A DNA stretch of 64,000 nucleotides, taken from Xanthomonas hortorum (GTDB taxonomy: Bacteria > Pseudomonadota > Gammaproteobacteria > Xanthomonadales > Xanthomonadaceae). The stretch is from positions 124,001 through 188,000 of the forward strand of contig NZ_CP101417.1 of assembly GCF_024339125.1 (NCBI RefSeq), in the 5' to 3' direction. Both the position numbers and the translations under genes were made by a program. This document shows positions 49,198-59,224 of this stretch, piece by piece. How positions within the stretch are numbered: position 1 is the first letter of the stretch; each line of letters opens with the position of its first letter. Under the pieces are notes generated by a model. It was not told the origin of the DNA. It searched no databases and saw only the letters and a list, made by a program, of their open reading frames with translations.

Positions 49198-49821
49198 ATG
49201 CCCGACCTGCACAACGCCCGCGGCGTCTACCTGATCACTCCAGACGAGCCCGACACTGCGCGCCTGCTCGCGCGCACGCGGCCGCTGCTGCCTGCCGTCA
49301 CCTGGCTGCAGTACCGCAACAAGCAGGCCACCACACCGCTACGATTGGAACAGGCCAGCGCGCTGCGCGAGGCCTGCGCTGCGCACGGTGTGCCGTTGAT
49401 CATCAACGACGATGCGCAGTTGGCGTTACAGGTGGGCGCGCAGGGCGTGCATCTGGGCGAAGACGATGGCGAGGTGTCAGCGGCACGCGCGTTGTTGGGC
49501 GCACAAGCCATCATCGGGGTGTCGTGCTACGACGAGATCGCGCGTGCGCAGGCGGCGGTGGCGGCCGGTGCGAGCTATGTGGCCTTCGGTGCGTTCTTCC
49601 CGACCACGACCAAGGTGACGACACGTCGCGCCTCGCCTGCGCTGTTGCAGCAGGCCGCTGCGCTGGGAGTGCCACGCGTGGCGATCGGCGGCATCGCGGC
49701 TGCGCAGGTGCCGGAGTTGGTATCAGCAGGCGCCGAGTTGATTGCGGTGGTTAGTGGCGTGTACGCCGCGCCGGATCCGGTCGCAGCAGTGCAGGCATAT
49801 CGGGCCGGGTTTGCGCAGTAG
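49198..49821 (+). CDS. thiE: Thiamine-phosphate synthase
   Basis: 207 aa TIM-barrel enzyme joining the pyrimidine and thiazole halves of thiamine. [32 protein letters not shown], and [16 protein letters not shown] motifs. No TPP riboswitch is visible in the 71-bp leader. Transketolase in this window needs the product. Confidence 0.95.
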   Translation: MPDLHNARGVYLITPDEPDTARLLARTRPLLPAVTWLQYRNKQATTPLRLEQASALREACAAHGVPLIINDDAQLALQVGAQGVHLGEDDGEVSAARALLGAQAIIGVSCYDEIARAQAAVAAGASYVAFGAFFPTTTKVTTRRASPALLQQAAALGVPRVAIGGIAAAQVPELVSAGAELIAVVSGVYAAPDPVAAVQAYRAGFAQ

Positions 49822-50801
49822 CGCTGCTGGCAGACGACAGAGTTGCCGGCGACACGTGCTGTCCAAGACGCAAGACCATCAGGATTTCGAGTCGTAGCGA
49901 TGTTTGATGCAGTCGCAAGCTCAGGTCAAAAGCTTGTTTGGTCGAGGGCGCGGTGCCCTCACCGCTCGCGGGACACGCCGTGAATCCGTCCCTGGAGGCT
50001 CGGTGGCGGCATCCATGCCGCCACACGGTCCCGCAATCGGTGAGGACACCGCACCAGAGAGTTTCCTGGCTGCTTTGTTAAAAGCCATGCGCACCGACCA
50101 ACTCGACTGGTCCTTGCCCGCCCACCGTCGCGGGACCTTACGCGGCATGGATGCCGCGTAAGAGCTTACAAGGACGTACTTGCAGCGTGTCCCGCGATGG
50201 TGGGCGGGTAAGGACCCTGCAGCAAACGCAAAGAACTCAAGTGCGCGCTGCTCTCGCCCCTCGGGGGACACGCCGTGACCCCGTCCCTGGGGGCTCAATG
50301 GCGGCATCTTTGCAGCCAACGGTCCCGCAATCGGCGAGGAAACCGCACCAGACAGTTTGCTGGTTGCTTGAAAACATGCACACCGACCATCTCGACTGGC
50401 CCTTGCCCGCCTACCGTCGCGGGACCTTACGCGGCATGGATGCCGCATAAGAGCCCTACACGGACGTACTTGCGGCGTGTCCCGCGACGGTGGGCGGGCA
50501 AGGGCCCTGCAGCAAAGCCGCATATCAGCCGCTCTACACCTGATCTATCCGCATCGTCCACCCCACTCAAGACAACCGAGTGATCGAGTCGTCGCATCGG
50601 ATAGATGCAGGCAAAAGCTCAGTGGGCCGAGGGCGCGCTGCCCTCGCTGCACCAGAGCGTTGGCCGTGATCCGGTAAAAAGTCGCGCGGGTCGCGCGCCT
50701 TATTCAGACGATTGAAGCTGGTTAGAGCCCGATCACCCAAAAAAGCAGCGACGCGTGCCATCACGCGTCGCTGCCGGTTTTGACTCCATCGCCCAACGCG
50801 A
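49822..50801. repeat. Convergent gap with tandem paired-hairpin repeats (copies C, D and a remnant)
   Basis: About 980 bp with no gene. Copy C: hairpin 1 49950-50052, hairpin 2 50110-50216. Copy D: degenerate hairpin 1 about 50246-50345, near-perfect hairpin 2 50398-50506. A third remnant (ccgagggcgcgctgccctcg, about 50628-50648) jumps directly to a caccaga motif, as if internally deleted. The units are in direct orientation, about 290 bp apart. Confidence 0.88.
50738..50778 (-). terminator. Terminator of the Oar-like receptor gene
   Basis: Perfect 13-bp stem gcagcgacgcgtg (50745-50757) / cacgcgtcgctgc (50762-50774), loop ccat. On the minus strand it is followed by TTTTTTGGG. Strong intrinsic terminator. 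Confidence 0.9.
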
Positions 50802-53800
50802 TTAGAAGTCGTAGCTCAGCGTCACCCGGCCCGAGCGCGGTGCCTGATAGGCGACGACCTGATCCCATAGCGGGTTAGTGGTGTTGTCGGGCAGCTGCGA
50901 GAACGGGTAGATGTTGGTTGCCGTCTGCTCGTTGGTGATGTTGAACACGTCGAAGCGCAGTGCCAGCTTGCCGGCGGCGAATGCCGGCTTGTAGGTCACC
51001 CCCATGTCGAGCTGCGCGATCCAGCCAAGACGCCCCTGCGAACCCGGAGGCGATGCCACGCCGGTACCGGTTTCCGGGTTGTAGCAGTAGTGGTACGGCC
51101 CGCCGGTGATCGCGCTGCCACCGTAGCCGGCCGGATCCGTGCCGGGGTAGTTGTCGCCGTAGTAGTTGCCCAGGCAGTTATGCGGCGCGCCCGAAATCAG
51201 GCTGAAGTTGGCCGACGCGCCCCATTGCGGATTGAACTGGTAGAAGCCGAACAACTTGAGCTGATGGCGGTGATCGTTGGATTGATCGCCGTTGAAGTGT
51301 TCCATCAGCGCCGCATGATCCCAGCTCTGCGTGGTGGAGACCGACGCCTGGCCCTGATAGCTGCCGAGTGCTCCGCCGGTGCGCCACAGATCCGAACGTA
51401 CCTGACCTTCGGTGGTTCCGTAGCTATGCGACCAGACGTAGTTGACCTTGGCGTACCACTTGCCGTCGAACGGACGCTCCAGGTTGAATTCGACTGCCGA
51501 GTAATTGCGCTTGAACTTCGGGAAACCCGCCGCCTCGCGGCTTACCGCCACTTCATGGAACTGGCCATCGGTGCCGATCACGCCCCAGGTGTTGGTCTGG
51601 CCGGGATTGATCAGCGATGCACCGGCAACCTGCGAGAAGTCGATGGTCACGCCCTGCGCGGCGGCGGCAGCGATCAACGCAGTGTTGGAGACGTCGTAGT
51701 TCTGATCGTCGATACCCGCATTGAGGCGGCGATGCGTGCCGCGCACGCCCAGCACCCAGCCCGTATCCAGCTGCTTGGTGAAACCAAGGATGATCTCGTC
51801 CTGGTTCTCGCCTTCGATGTCCTTGACCACCGCGGTACGTACATCGGCGATGCGACCGAAGCGCGAGTTGGCCGACACGGCCGAACCCAGCTGCTGCGCA
51901 AGAATCGGCGTGCCGTCGGCGTTGATGCCGCTGTAGGTGAAATAGGTATCTGTGGTGATCTGAGGTGTGAACAGACCTACTGCCGACAGCGGCAGGCCGA
52001 GATAATAACGGCCGATGTTGCCGAACACCTTCAGGCTGGAATCGCCGTTGACGTCCCAGCTGAAGCCCAAGCGCGGCGCCCAGGCATTGTCCACTTCGAT
52101 GTAGGGGTCGCCGGACGGGGTGTAGTTGGTGAACTCGTCCTTGCGCAGACCGATGCTCAGCAACACGTTGTCGGTGACCTGCCACTTGTCTTCGATGTAA
52201 TAGGCGCGTTGCTTGGCCTCGTACGAATACAGGCTGGTATTGATGTTGCGCACCACGTAATAACCGCTCGATCCGTTGACCGGATCGACCAGGCCCGGGC
52301 TCGGCGCACCGATGCCGCCAGCTTCGTTGGCAGACTGGCTGACCAGTCCGCCCGTCCCTACACCGTTAGGATCATCGGTCTGGCCGTAAGTCCACGAGTA
52401 TCCAGGGCCACGTAATTGGGAACCAACATCGATACCCTCGGACTTCTGGTTGTCGATACCGAAGTTGAGCGTGTGGTGACCGATGCGCCACTCAAGGTTC
52501 AGACGCTGATTGTCCTTCTTGTAGGCACGGTCAGGCGACGTGATCGCCGTATTTACCGGCTGCCGTCCTTCTATGGGAGTACCGCCCGTGTAGGCAGGAT
52601 TTTGCAATGCGGTGCTGTCGATGAACGGGCCATCCTCAGCGTTGTAGTTGTACTGAGTCAGCTCGTCAGGCGTTTTCATCTTGCCGTACAGCGCGGTCAC
52701 GGTGAGGTTGTCGCTGAGATAGCCGGTGTACTTGCCGGTGAACAGGGTCGGGCCGGTCTTCCAGGTCGCGTCGTTAGTGATATAGCTGCCACGCTCACGT
52801 GCCAGGTAATCGTAGCGGTAGATGGAGCCGTTGGTTTCGGCCTCGTCGCTGGCGCCGGTCACCTCGATCAGATGATTGTCGGTGATGTTCCAGTCCACCT
52901 TGGCGTACCAGCGCTTCTGCTTGTAGTCGTAGTCGGTGAGGCCACCGGTACGGCCGTTGTCGGTGTCGCGATTGGTGCCGACGCGCACGCCGTCCGAATC
53001 CACCTGCTCTGCTGCCAGGAAGAAGAATAGCTTGTCCTGGATGATCGGCCCGCCGACATAGGCGCTGTAGGTGGTCTGGTTGGCTTCGGCCTCGCTGGCC
53101 GGCTGGTACAGGCCGTTGGCTGCGCGCGCATAGCGATAGGCGGCGTTGTTGACGGTGCTGGCCTGCGCATCCGGGCGCCAGTAGATGTCGCGCTGATTGG
53201 CGCGCAGGCCGTTCGGCTCCCAGATCACCGCTGCGCCGAACTTCCACTCGTTGGTACCGCGCTTGCCGATCTGGTTGATCACGCCGCCGTTGGCGCGGCC
53301 GTATTGCGCGCCGTAGCCGCCGGTGAAGATTTCCTGCTGGTCGATGGCGCCGTACGGAAGGGTCAGACCGCCAAGATTGTTGCTGATGGTGGTGGTGTTG
53401 AAGCCATTGAGGTAATAGGCGTTTTCGCTGGCGGCCGAGCCGCCGAAGCTGGGCAGCGAACCGCCCAGCGGGCCGTTGTCGAAGCCACCGCTGTTGACCA
53501 CCACGCCCGGCGCCAGCAAGGCGATGGCTTCGGCAGTGCGGCCCAGCGGCAGTTGCTGCAGCTGCTCGGCGGTGACCACGGTGCGCGTGTCCACGCTGCT
53601 GACGTCGATGGTGGTCAGGCCCGCGGCGGTGACGGTGACGCTATCCAGGGTCTGCATCCCGCTCCCCGCAGCGGCGGCGAACGACACATCGGTGTTGGCG
53701 CCAACGGTGATCGCGACGTTTTCGCGGGTTTCCACCGCTGTGCCATCGCGCTTGACCGTGACCTTGTAGGTACCCAGCGGCAGATTGCCGGCGGTGTAAC

Positions 53801-53981
53801 GGCCGCGCGCATCTACCGGCACCTCGCGGGTAAAACCGCTGTTGTTTTCCACCAGCACGCTGGTGCCGCTGCTCTGCCCCACGCTGCCGACGATGCTGCC
53901 GCTGGTGGACTGCGCGTGGACGCTCCCCATCGCCACGACCAGCGCCAACGCCAAGGCACGCTTCTGGATACTACGGTTCAT
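50802..53981 (-). CDS. TonB-dependent receptor, Oar-like
   Basis: 1059 aa from ATG 53981 ([20 protein letters not shown]), with a clear signal peptide ending at SVHAQ. An N-terminal carboxypeptidase-regulatory-like domain follows ([32 protein letters not shown]), a TonB-box-like LDSVTVTA, a plug ([33 protein letters not shown]) and a long beta-barrel ending [10 protein letters not shown]. Such Oar-type receptors import large or peptide-like substrates, and the ligand is not predictable. Divergent from hemL. Confidence 0.9.
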   Translation of the reverse strand: MNRSIQKRALALALVVAMGSVHAQSTSGSIVGSVGQSSGTSVLVENNSGFTREVPVDARGRYTAGNLPLGTYKVTVKRDGTAVETRENVAITVGANTDVSFAAAAGSGMQTLDSVTVTAAGLTTIDVSSVDTRTVVTAEQLQQLPLGRTAEAIALLAPGVVVNSGGFDNGPLGGSLPSFGGSAASENAYYLNGFNTTTISNNLGGLTLPYGAIDQQEIFTGGYGAQYGRANGGVINQIGKRGTNEWKFGAAVIWEPNGLRANQRDIYWRPDAQASTVNNAAYRYARAANGLYQPASEAEANQTTYSAYVGGPIIQDKLFFFLAAEQVDSDGVRVGTNRDTDNGRTGGLTDYDYKQKRWYAKVDWNITDNHLIEVTGASDEAETNGSIYRYDYLARERGSYITNDATWKTGPTLFTGKYTGYLSDNLTVTALYGKMKTPDELTQYNYNAEDGPFIDSTALQNPAYTGGTPIEGRQPVNTAITSPDRAYKKDNQRLNLEWRIGHHTLNFGIDNQKSEGIDVGSQLRGPGYSWTYGQTDDPNGVGTGGLVSQSANEAGGIGAPSPGLVDPVNGSSGYYVVRNINTSLYSYEAKQRAYYIEDKWQVTDNVLLSIGLRKDEFTNYTPSGDPYIEVDNAWAPRLGFSWDVNGDSSLKVFGNIGRYYLGLPLSAVGLFTPQITTDTYFTYSGINADGTPILAQQLGSAVSANSRFGRIADVRTAVVKDIEGENQDEIILGFTKQLDTGWVLGVRGTHRRLNAGIDDQNYDVSNTALIAAAAAQGVTIDFSQVAGASLINPGQTNTWGVIGTDGQFHEVAVSREAAGFPKFKRNYSAVEFNLERPFDGKWYAKVNYVWSHSYGTTEGQVRSDLWRTGGALGSYQGQASVSTTQSWDHAALMEHFNGDQSNDHRHQLKLFGFYQFNPQWGASANFSLISGAPHNCLGNYYGDNYPGTDPAGYGGSAITGGPYHYCYNPETGTGVASPPGSQGRLGWIAQLDMGVTYKPAFAAGKLALRFDVFNITNEQTATNIYPFSQLPDNTTNPLWDQVVAYQAPRSGRVTLSYDF

Positions 53982-54288
53982 GCTTTCTCCCCAAGTCTGG
54001 AACTGTCGGCAACGCGACAAAAATGAACGGCGCCAATGGCTACCGGAATCACACTTTCTGAACATCCGGATCGAAGCGCCAATGACCACCCGCCATCAGC
54101 TCATGCCCCAAACCATCGATACCGTCCCGTTCGATCATAGGCAGCTGCGTTGCCCTACCCGCCTGCTCCGACGGGTAGGCAGGCACACGGTGGGTAGGCG
54201 GATAGGGGCCGCAAGCCTGACAATGGCGCGTGCGCTGCCCGTGGTTGGGCAGCGCCGCCCCATCGGCATCACTCAAGGATCTACGCGC
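53982..54288. promoter_or_regulatory. Divergent control region of Oar-like receptor and hemL
   Basis: 307 bp without a gene. Near hemL (54152-54210) lie repeated gggtagg/ctaccc motifs, including gccctacccgcct versus aggcggataggggc, which can form a hairpin. The 12-mer ctacccgcctgc also occurs upstream of the symporter (7740-7751). Could be an operator or leader structure; no protein partner is known. Confidence 0.4.
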
Positions 54289-55578
54289 ATGAACCACTCC
54301 CGCTCCCACGCCCTGTTCGCCCAGGCGCAGACCCTGCTGCCCGGCGGCGTCAACTCACCGGTGCGGGCGTTCAAGTCGGTGGGCGGCGAGCCGTTCTTCG
54401 TGGCGCGCGCCGATGGCCCGTATCTGTATGACGTGGACGACAACCGCTACATCGACTACGTGGGCTCGTGGGGGCCGATGATCGCCGGCCACAATCACCC
54501 GGCGGTGCGCGAGGCGGTGGAGCGTGCGATCCGCGATGGGCTGTCGTTCGGTGCGCCGTGTGCGGCCGAAGTGACCATGGCCGAGACGATCAATCGACTG
54601 GTGCCCTCCTGCGAAATGGTGCGCATGGTCAATTCCGGCACCGAAGCCACGCTGTCGGCGGTGCGCCTGGCGCGCGGCGCCACCGGGCGCAATCGCATCG
54701 TCAAGTTCGAAGGCTGTTACCACGGCCACGGCGACTCGTTCCTGGTCAAGGCCGGCAGCGGCATGCTCACTCTGGGCGTGCCGACCTCGCCCGGCGTGCC
54801 GCCCGGCCTGAGCGAGCTGACCGCCACCCTCACCTTCAACGACTTCGAAGGCGCCACGGCGCTGTTCGACGAGATCGGCGCCGATGTGGCGGCGGTGATC
54901 ATCGAACCGGTGGTGGGCAACGCCAACTGCATTCCGCCGCAGGCCGGTTATCTGCAGCACCTGCGCACGCTGTGCACGCGGCACGGCGCGCTGCTGATCT
55001 TCGACGAAGTGATGACCGGGTTCCGCGTCGCGCTCGGTGGCGCGCAGGCGCATTACGGGGTGACCCCGGACCTGAGCACCTTCGGCAAGATCATTGGCGG
55101 CGGCATGCCGGTGGGCGCATACGGCGGCCGGCGCGACTTGATGGAGCAGATCGCACCTTCCGGCCCGATCTACCAGGCCGGCACCTTGTCGGGCAATCCG
55201 GTGGCGATGGCGGCGGGCCTGGCGATGCTGGAGCTGGTGCAGGAGCCGGGCTTCCACGCACGTCTGAGCGCGCAGACCAGCGCGCTGTGCGAAGGCCTGG
55301 AAGATGCCGCCCACGCGGCCGGCATCGCGGTCACCACCAATCAGGTCGGCGGCATGTTCGGGCTGTTCTTCACCGACGAGATCGTGGAGAGCTACGCGCA
55401 AGCCACCGCCTGCGATATCACCACCTTCAACCGTTTCTTCCACGCGATGCTGCAGCGGGGCGTGTATCTGGCGCCGTCGGCGTACGAGGCCGGCTTCATG
55501 TCCAGCGCGCACGACGCTGCGGTGATCGAAGCCACGCTTGCAGCGGCACGCGAGGCATTTGCGGAAGTGGCGCGCTGA
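54289..55578 (+). CDS. hemL: Glutamate-1-semialdehyde 2,1-aminomutase
   Basis: 429 aa PLP enzyme making 5-aminolevulinate from glutamate-1-semialdehyde, for heme. ATG 54289 ([28 protein letters not shown]). [17 protein letters not shown] binds phosphate, [11 protein letters not shown] is the cofactor Asp segment, and the PLP lysine is in [16 protein letters not shown]. Monocistronic. Confidence 0.97.
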   Translation: MNHSRSHALFAQAQTLLPGGVNSPVRAFKSVGGEPFFVARADGPYLYDVDDNRYIDYVGSWGPMIAGHNHPAVREAVERAIRDGLSFGAPCAAEVTMAETINRLVPSCEMVRMVNSGTEATLSAVRLARGATGRNRIVKFEGCYHGHGDSFLVKAGSGMLTLGVPTSPGVPPGLSELTATLTFNDFEGATALFDEIGADVAAVIIEPVVGNANCIPPQAGYLQHLRTLCTRHGALLIFDEVMTGFRVALGGAQAHYGVTPDLSTFGKIIGGGMPVGAYGGRRDLMEQIAPSGPIYQAGTLSGNPVAMAAGLAMLELVQEPGFHARLSAQTSALCEGLEDAAHAAGIAVTTNQVGGMFGLFFTDEIVESYAQATACDITTFNRFFHAMLQRGVYLAPSAYEAGFMSSAHDAAVIEATLAAAREAFAEVAR

Positions 55579-55828
55579 GGCGCATTCATGCGGGTCGCTG
55601 CTGGATGTGATTTTGCGCAGCGACCACCGCAAACTTTGCTTTTGTCTTGTGGCTGTCATACCTTTCTGAAAGGTGTCCACGGACGGGCATGGGTGGGGAC
55701 CCTCGAAGCAGCGGATGTGTCGTCGTCGCCGGTCACGGTGACGGCTAGTGCGTCGCCGCTGTTTCATCACGATCTGCAGTGCGTCGAGTCGGCGCGCTGC
55801 CGACGCTTGCCACGGCCGCCCTCGCCTC
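55579..55828. promoter_or_regulatory. Leader region of the MalT-like regulator
   Basis: 250 bp. A perfect 15-bp palindrome acctttctgaaaggt (55660-55674) lies between hemL and the regulator. It could be an operator or a hairpin. No clear -10 or -35 pair stands out. Confidence 0.4.
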
Positions 55829-58600
55829 ATGCTCAAGCCTGTTGCGTTGCTTACTCCGCGCCCGTCACCGTCGCGCGATTCCGTTCTTCCCGATTGGCTG
55901 CTTGCCAGCAAGCTGGAGCCGCCGCTGTCGCGCCCTGGTGCGGTGGTGCGTGGCGCGTTACTGGCTGCGCTGGATCAGGCACACGCCCGCCCGCTCACGC
56001 TGTTGCTGGCACCGCCAGGGTTTGGCAAGACCACCCTGCTGACGCAGTGGCATGCGCAGCTGTGCGGGCGCGATCACGCCGCTGTGGCGTGGCTGTCGCT
56101 GGATGAAGAAGACGCCGACCCCGCGCGCTTCCTCGGCCATCTGGCCTTGGCGCTGCAGAGCGCAGGGGCGGATCAGGCACTGTGCGCAGCGGTGCTGCAT
56201 AACCGCGATCAGGACCCGCGCGAGGCGGTGACGGTGCTGATCCGCGCGCTGCGCGCCGCGCCACGGCGCATCAGCGTGATTCTCGACGACTACGACCGGC
56301 TCGGCAGCGGCATCGTCGACGAGCTGGTGTTGCGCCTGGTCGAACACAGCGGCGGACGTCTGCACCTGTTGCTGGCTACCCGACGCATACCGGCGCTGCC
56401 ATTGGCGCGCTTGGATCTGCAGGCGCTGCTCAGCCGCGTGGGCAGCGCGCAACTGGCGCTGGACGAGCGCGAAGCGCAGGCATTGCTGGGGGCGCAGGTT
56501 CCCGCGCCGGTCGTGGAAGAATTGCTGCGTTACACCGAAGGCTGGCCGGTGGCGCTGCATCTGGCGCGACTGTGGCTGGAAGGCGGCGCGCAACGTCAGC
56601 AGGAAGTAGCCGCGCGTTTCTCCGGGCGCAGCGCGCAGATCGCCGCGTACCTGGCCGAGCAGGTGGTCAACGATCTGGATGCCGACACGCGCGATCTGTT
56701 GTTGCGCACCAGTGTGCTGGAGCGCGTCAACGCCGCGCTGGCCGATGCGGTGCGCCAGCGCGATGACAGCGGCCGGCTGCTGGCGCGGCTGGAACATTTC
56801 CACGGCCTGCTGGTGCCCATGGATGGCGAGCGCGAGTGGTTTCGCTATCACCCGTTGTTCGCCGACTTTTTGCAGCAGCTGCTCGATCGCGAGCATCCCG
56901 GCCAGGCCATGCAACTGCATCAACGCGCCGCGCGCTGGTTCGGCGATCATCAGTATCTGGCCGAAGCGGTGCGGCACGCATCGCGCGGCGATTGCGGCGA
57001 CCTGGCGGCCAGCTACATCGCGCGCGCCGGCACCTGGCAATTGTTGCTGACCCACGGCACGCATGCAGTGCGCGCGCTGCTGCGTCACTTCGAACACCGC
57101 ACCATCCGCGACACCCCGGCGCTGAATCTCACTCAAGCGCATCTGCATGCGAAGCTTGGCGAATTCAGCCACGCGCGGTTGTTGCTGGAACGTTTCCGCG
57201 ACTTTCCCGCTGCACTGCGTGAGCCCTTGCAGCGCGATTACACCGTGGTGGTGGCGGCACTGCGCGATCGCCTCGATGAGATCTGCGGCAATCCGCATGG
57301 CCTGACCCAGATCGCCGCACAAGCCTCCGCGCTGGACGAAGACGACCATCTCGGACGCGGCATGCTGCTGTGCATCTGTGCCACCACCGCCATTGCGCAA
57401 GGCGCCTTTGTACTAGCCGAACGCTACGCCTTGAATGCACGCGATGCGATGCAGCGTGGCGGCAGCGAACTGGGTGCGAGCCAGGCGCTGTTGTCGTTGG
57501 GCCAGAGTTTTTTCTATCGCGGTCGCCTCAGCGACGCCGAGGCCTGTTACCAACAGGCACTGAGTGGCTGCGCACGCACGCCGCAACTGGATCGCGTGCT
57601 GGAAGCAACCGCAAACTGCCTGCTGGCGCAACTGCATTACGAACGCGGGCATCACGACGATGCGGCCGATCTGCTGCATCCGGCGCTGGAATTGCTGGAG
57701 CAACACGACGGCGGAATGGATGTGCTGGCGGCCGCTTACGACACCGCACTGGGATTGGAGCGCGTGCGCGATCACAGCGGGCGCAGTGCCTTGGCGCTGC
57801 TCGAGCACATCGAACAGATCGCGCATGGGCGCAAGCTGATGCGGCTATCGGAACTGGCCGCAGCCTGGCGCCTGATGCTGTTGCTGGAGCATCCAGGCAA
57901 TGCCGCCATCGACGTCCTGATCGCGCGCACCGGCGGTGAATCCGGATTGGCGCATACCCTGCGCTCGGCGCACCGTTGGCGCGACCGCGCGGCGATGGGC
58001 TTTGCGCTGGCACGCTGGCATCGCCTGGCCGGCCGCAGCAGCGCGGCGCTGACCATCCTGGGCCAGATCGAACACGCCTGCCTCGCCAACGACAACCTGT
58101 GTCATCTCGCCCGCACCCGTGCGCGCATCGCCCTGGTGCTGCAGCAGCGCGGCGAACTGGTCGCCGCCCTGCCGCATCTGTACAGCGCGCTGGATCATGT
58201 GGCGCTGACGCAAAGCTGGCAGGCGATCGTCGAACTCGGCCTGCCGGCAAAGGCGATGCTGCGCTCGCTGCGTCAACACGACCCGCATACCGTTGGCGGC
58301 ACCACGCGTGCGCTCACCATTCAAGCCTTGCTCGAACGCCTCAGTGGCGACGAAGACCCGGCCGGCGATATTTTCAGCGAACGCGAACTGGAAGTGCTGG
58401 CACAACTGGCGCGTGGTTATTCCAACAAACAGATCGCACGCTGTTTGCACCTCTCAGAAAACACCGTCAAGTTCCATTTGAAAAACCTCTATCGCAAGCT
58501 CGACGCGCGTAGTCGCGAAAGCGCCTTGGCGCAGGCCTTGCAGCGCGGATTATTGCGGGCGGCCGATCCGCATACTGGCTCGGATGCGGCACCGAACTGA
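55829..58600 (+). CDS. MalT-like LuxR-family (LAL) transcriptional activator
   Basis: About 923 aa. The N-terminus has a P-loop ATPase (Walker A APPGFGKTTLL near residue 61, Walker B-like RISVILDDYDRL), then TPR-like helical repeats (FSHARLLLERF, ALLSLGQSFFYRGRLSDAEACYQQAL), and a C-terminal LuxR HTH (FSERELEVLAQLARGYSNKQ, then LSENTVKFHLKNLYRKLDA, about 848-905). Architecture is that of MalT and AlkS. Start is uncertain: ATG 55829 is preferred, GTG 55748 also possible. It converges on the azurin/amine oxidase cluster and may control it. Confidence 0.88.
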   Translation: MLKPVALLTPRPSPSRDSVLPDWLLASKLEPPLSRPGAVVRGALLAALDQAHARPLTLLLAPPGFGKTTLLTQWHAQLCGRDHAAVAWLSLDEEDADPARFLGHLALALQSAGADQALCAAVLHNRDQDPREAVTVLIRALRAAPRRISVILDDYDRLGSGIVDELVLRLVEHSGGRLHLLLATRRIPALPLARLDLQALLSRVGSAQLALDEREAQALLGAQVPAPVVEELLRYTEGWPVALHLARLWLEGGAQRQQEVAARFSGRSAQIAAYLAEQVVNDLDADTRDLLLRTSVLERVNAALADAVRQRDDSGRLLARLEHFHGLLVPMDGEREWFRYHPLFADFLQQLLDREHPGQAMQLHQRAARWFGDHQYLAEAVRHASRGDCGDLAASYIARAGTWQLLLTHGTHAVRALLRHFEHRTIRDTPALNLTQAHLHAKLGEFSHARLLLERFRDFPAALREPLQRDYTVVVAALRDRLDEICGNPHGLTQIAAQASALDEDDHLGRGMLLCICATTAIAQGAFVLAERYALNARDAMQRGGSELGASQALLSLGQSFFYRGRLSDAEACYQQALSGCARTPQLDRVLEATANCLLAQLHYERGHHDDAADLLHPALELLEQHDGGMDVLAAAYDTALGLERVRDHSGRSALALLEHIEQIAHGRKLMRLSELAAAWRLMLLLEHPGNAAIDVLIARTGGESGLAHTLRSAHRWRDRAAMGFALARWHRLAGRSSAALTILGQIEHACLANDNLCHLARTRARIALVLQQRGELVAALPHLYSALDHVALTQSWQAIVELGLPAKAMLRSLRQHDPHTVGGTTRALTIQALLERLSGDEDPAGDIFSERELEVLAQLARGYSNKQIARCLHLSENTVKFHLKNLYRKLDARSRESALAQALQRGLLRAADPHTGSDAAPN

Positions 58601-58644
58601 TCCGAGCGCGCGTATCACTGCCTGCGCTGCACGCGCATCTGCGC

Positions 58645-58680
58645 GCATTGCGACATCGCCTGTCAGGCGATGTCGCAGAC
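58645..58680. terminator. Shared hairpin between LAL regulator and azurin
   Basis: tgcgacatcgcctg (58649-58662) / caggcgatgtcgca (58664-58677) is a 14-bp perfect inverted repeat with no U-run. It sits between the two convergent genes. Confidence 0.6.
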
Positions 58681-58684
58681 CCCA

Positions 58685-59134
58685 TCAGCCAAAACTCAGC
58701 GTGCCTTTCATCATTGCCCAATGACCCGGGAATGAGCAGAAAAAGGTGTAGTCGCCGCCCTTGCTCAACTTGCTGGTCGCAAAGCTCACCGTGGTGCTGT
58801 CGCCGCCGCCGATGACCTTGGTATGCGCGATCACGCGGGGGTCGGCTTTGGGTAGATAGCTGTCGGCGATGCTGGAGCGTACGCCGGCATTGGCGACGGC
58901 TTGAAAATCGGTAGCCTTGGTCAACACCCAGTTGTGGCCCATCACTGTGGCGGCCATCTTGCCGGAGTGCTTGAGGGTGAGGTCCACCTGCGTGCAGTCG
59001 GGCGCCAGCTTGATCGCGTTCTGGTCGAACTTCATCTGATCGTTGCCAGTGATGGTCACCGCGCAAGTACGCGCCCATGCCGAAGGTGCCAGCAGCACCA
59101 GTCCAAGCACCGCAATCGTCGAAAACAGCTTCAA
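58685..59134 (-). CDS. azu: Azurin
   Basis: 149-aa periplasmic blue copper protein with a signal peptide (MKLFSTIAVLGLVLLAPSAWA). Copper ligands match: H67 in GHNW, C133 in FFCSFPGHWAMM, H138 and M142, with the C24-C47 disulfide spacing of azurin. It carries one electron in the periplasm. Last gene of the cluster, 90 bp after the aminotransferase. Confidence 0.96.
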   Translation of the reverse strand: MKLFSTIAVLGLVLLAPSAWARTCAVTITGNDQMKFDQNAIKLAPDCTQVDLTLKHSGKMAATVMGHNWVLTKATDFQAVANAGVRSSIADSYLPKADPRVIAHTKVIGGGDSTTVSFATSKLSKGGDYTFFCSFPGHWAMMKGTLSFG

Positions 59135-59224
59135 AGGAACACTCCTGCGATAAAGATGCGCGACACCCAGCGCGCCTGGTCACCCCAACGCGTTCGCATG
59201 CGCCGGTGTGACCAGAGTAACGCC

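Noticed and set aside
49940..50510. Repeats as a CRISPR array
   Set aside because: Units are about 290 bp, palindromic and few; there are no short regular repeats with unique spacers and no cas genes.
54468..55610. 380-codon plus-strand frame inside hemL
   Set aside because: Out of frame with hemL, whose full set of motifs is intact.
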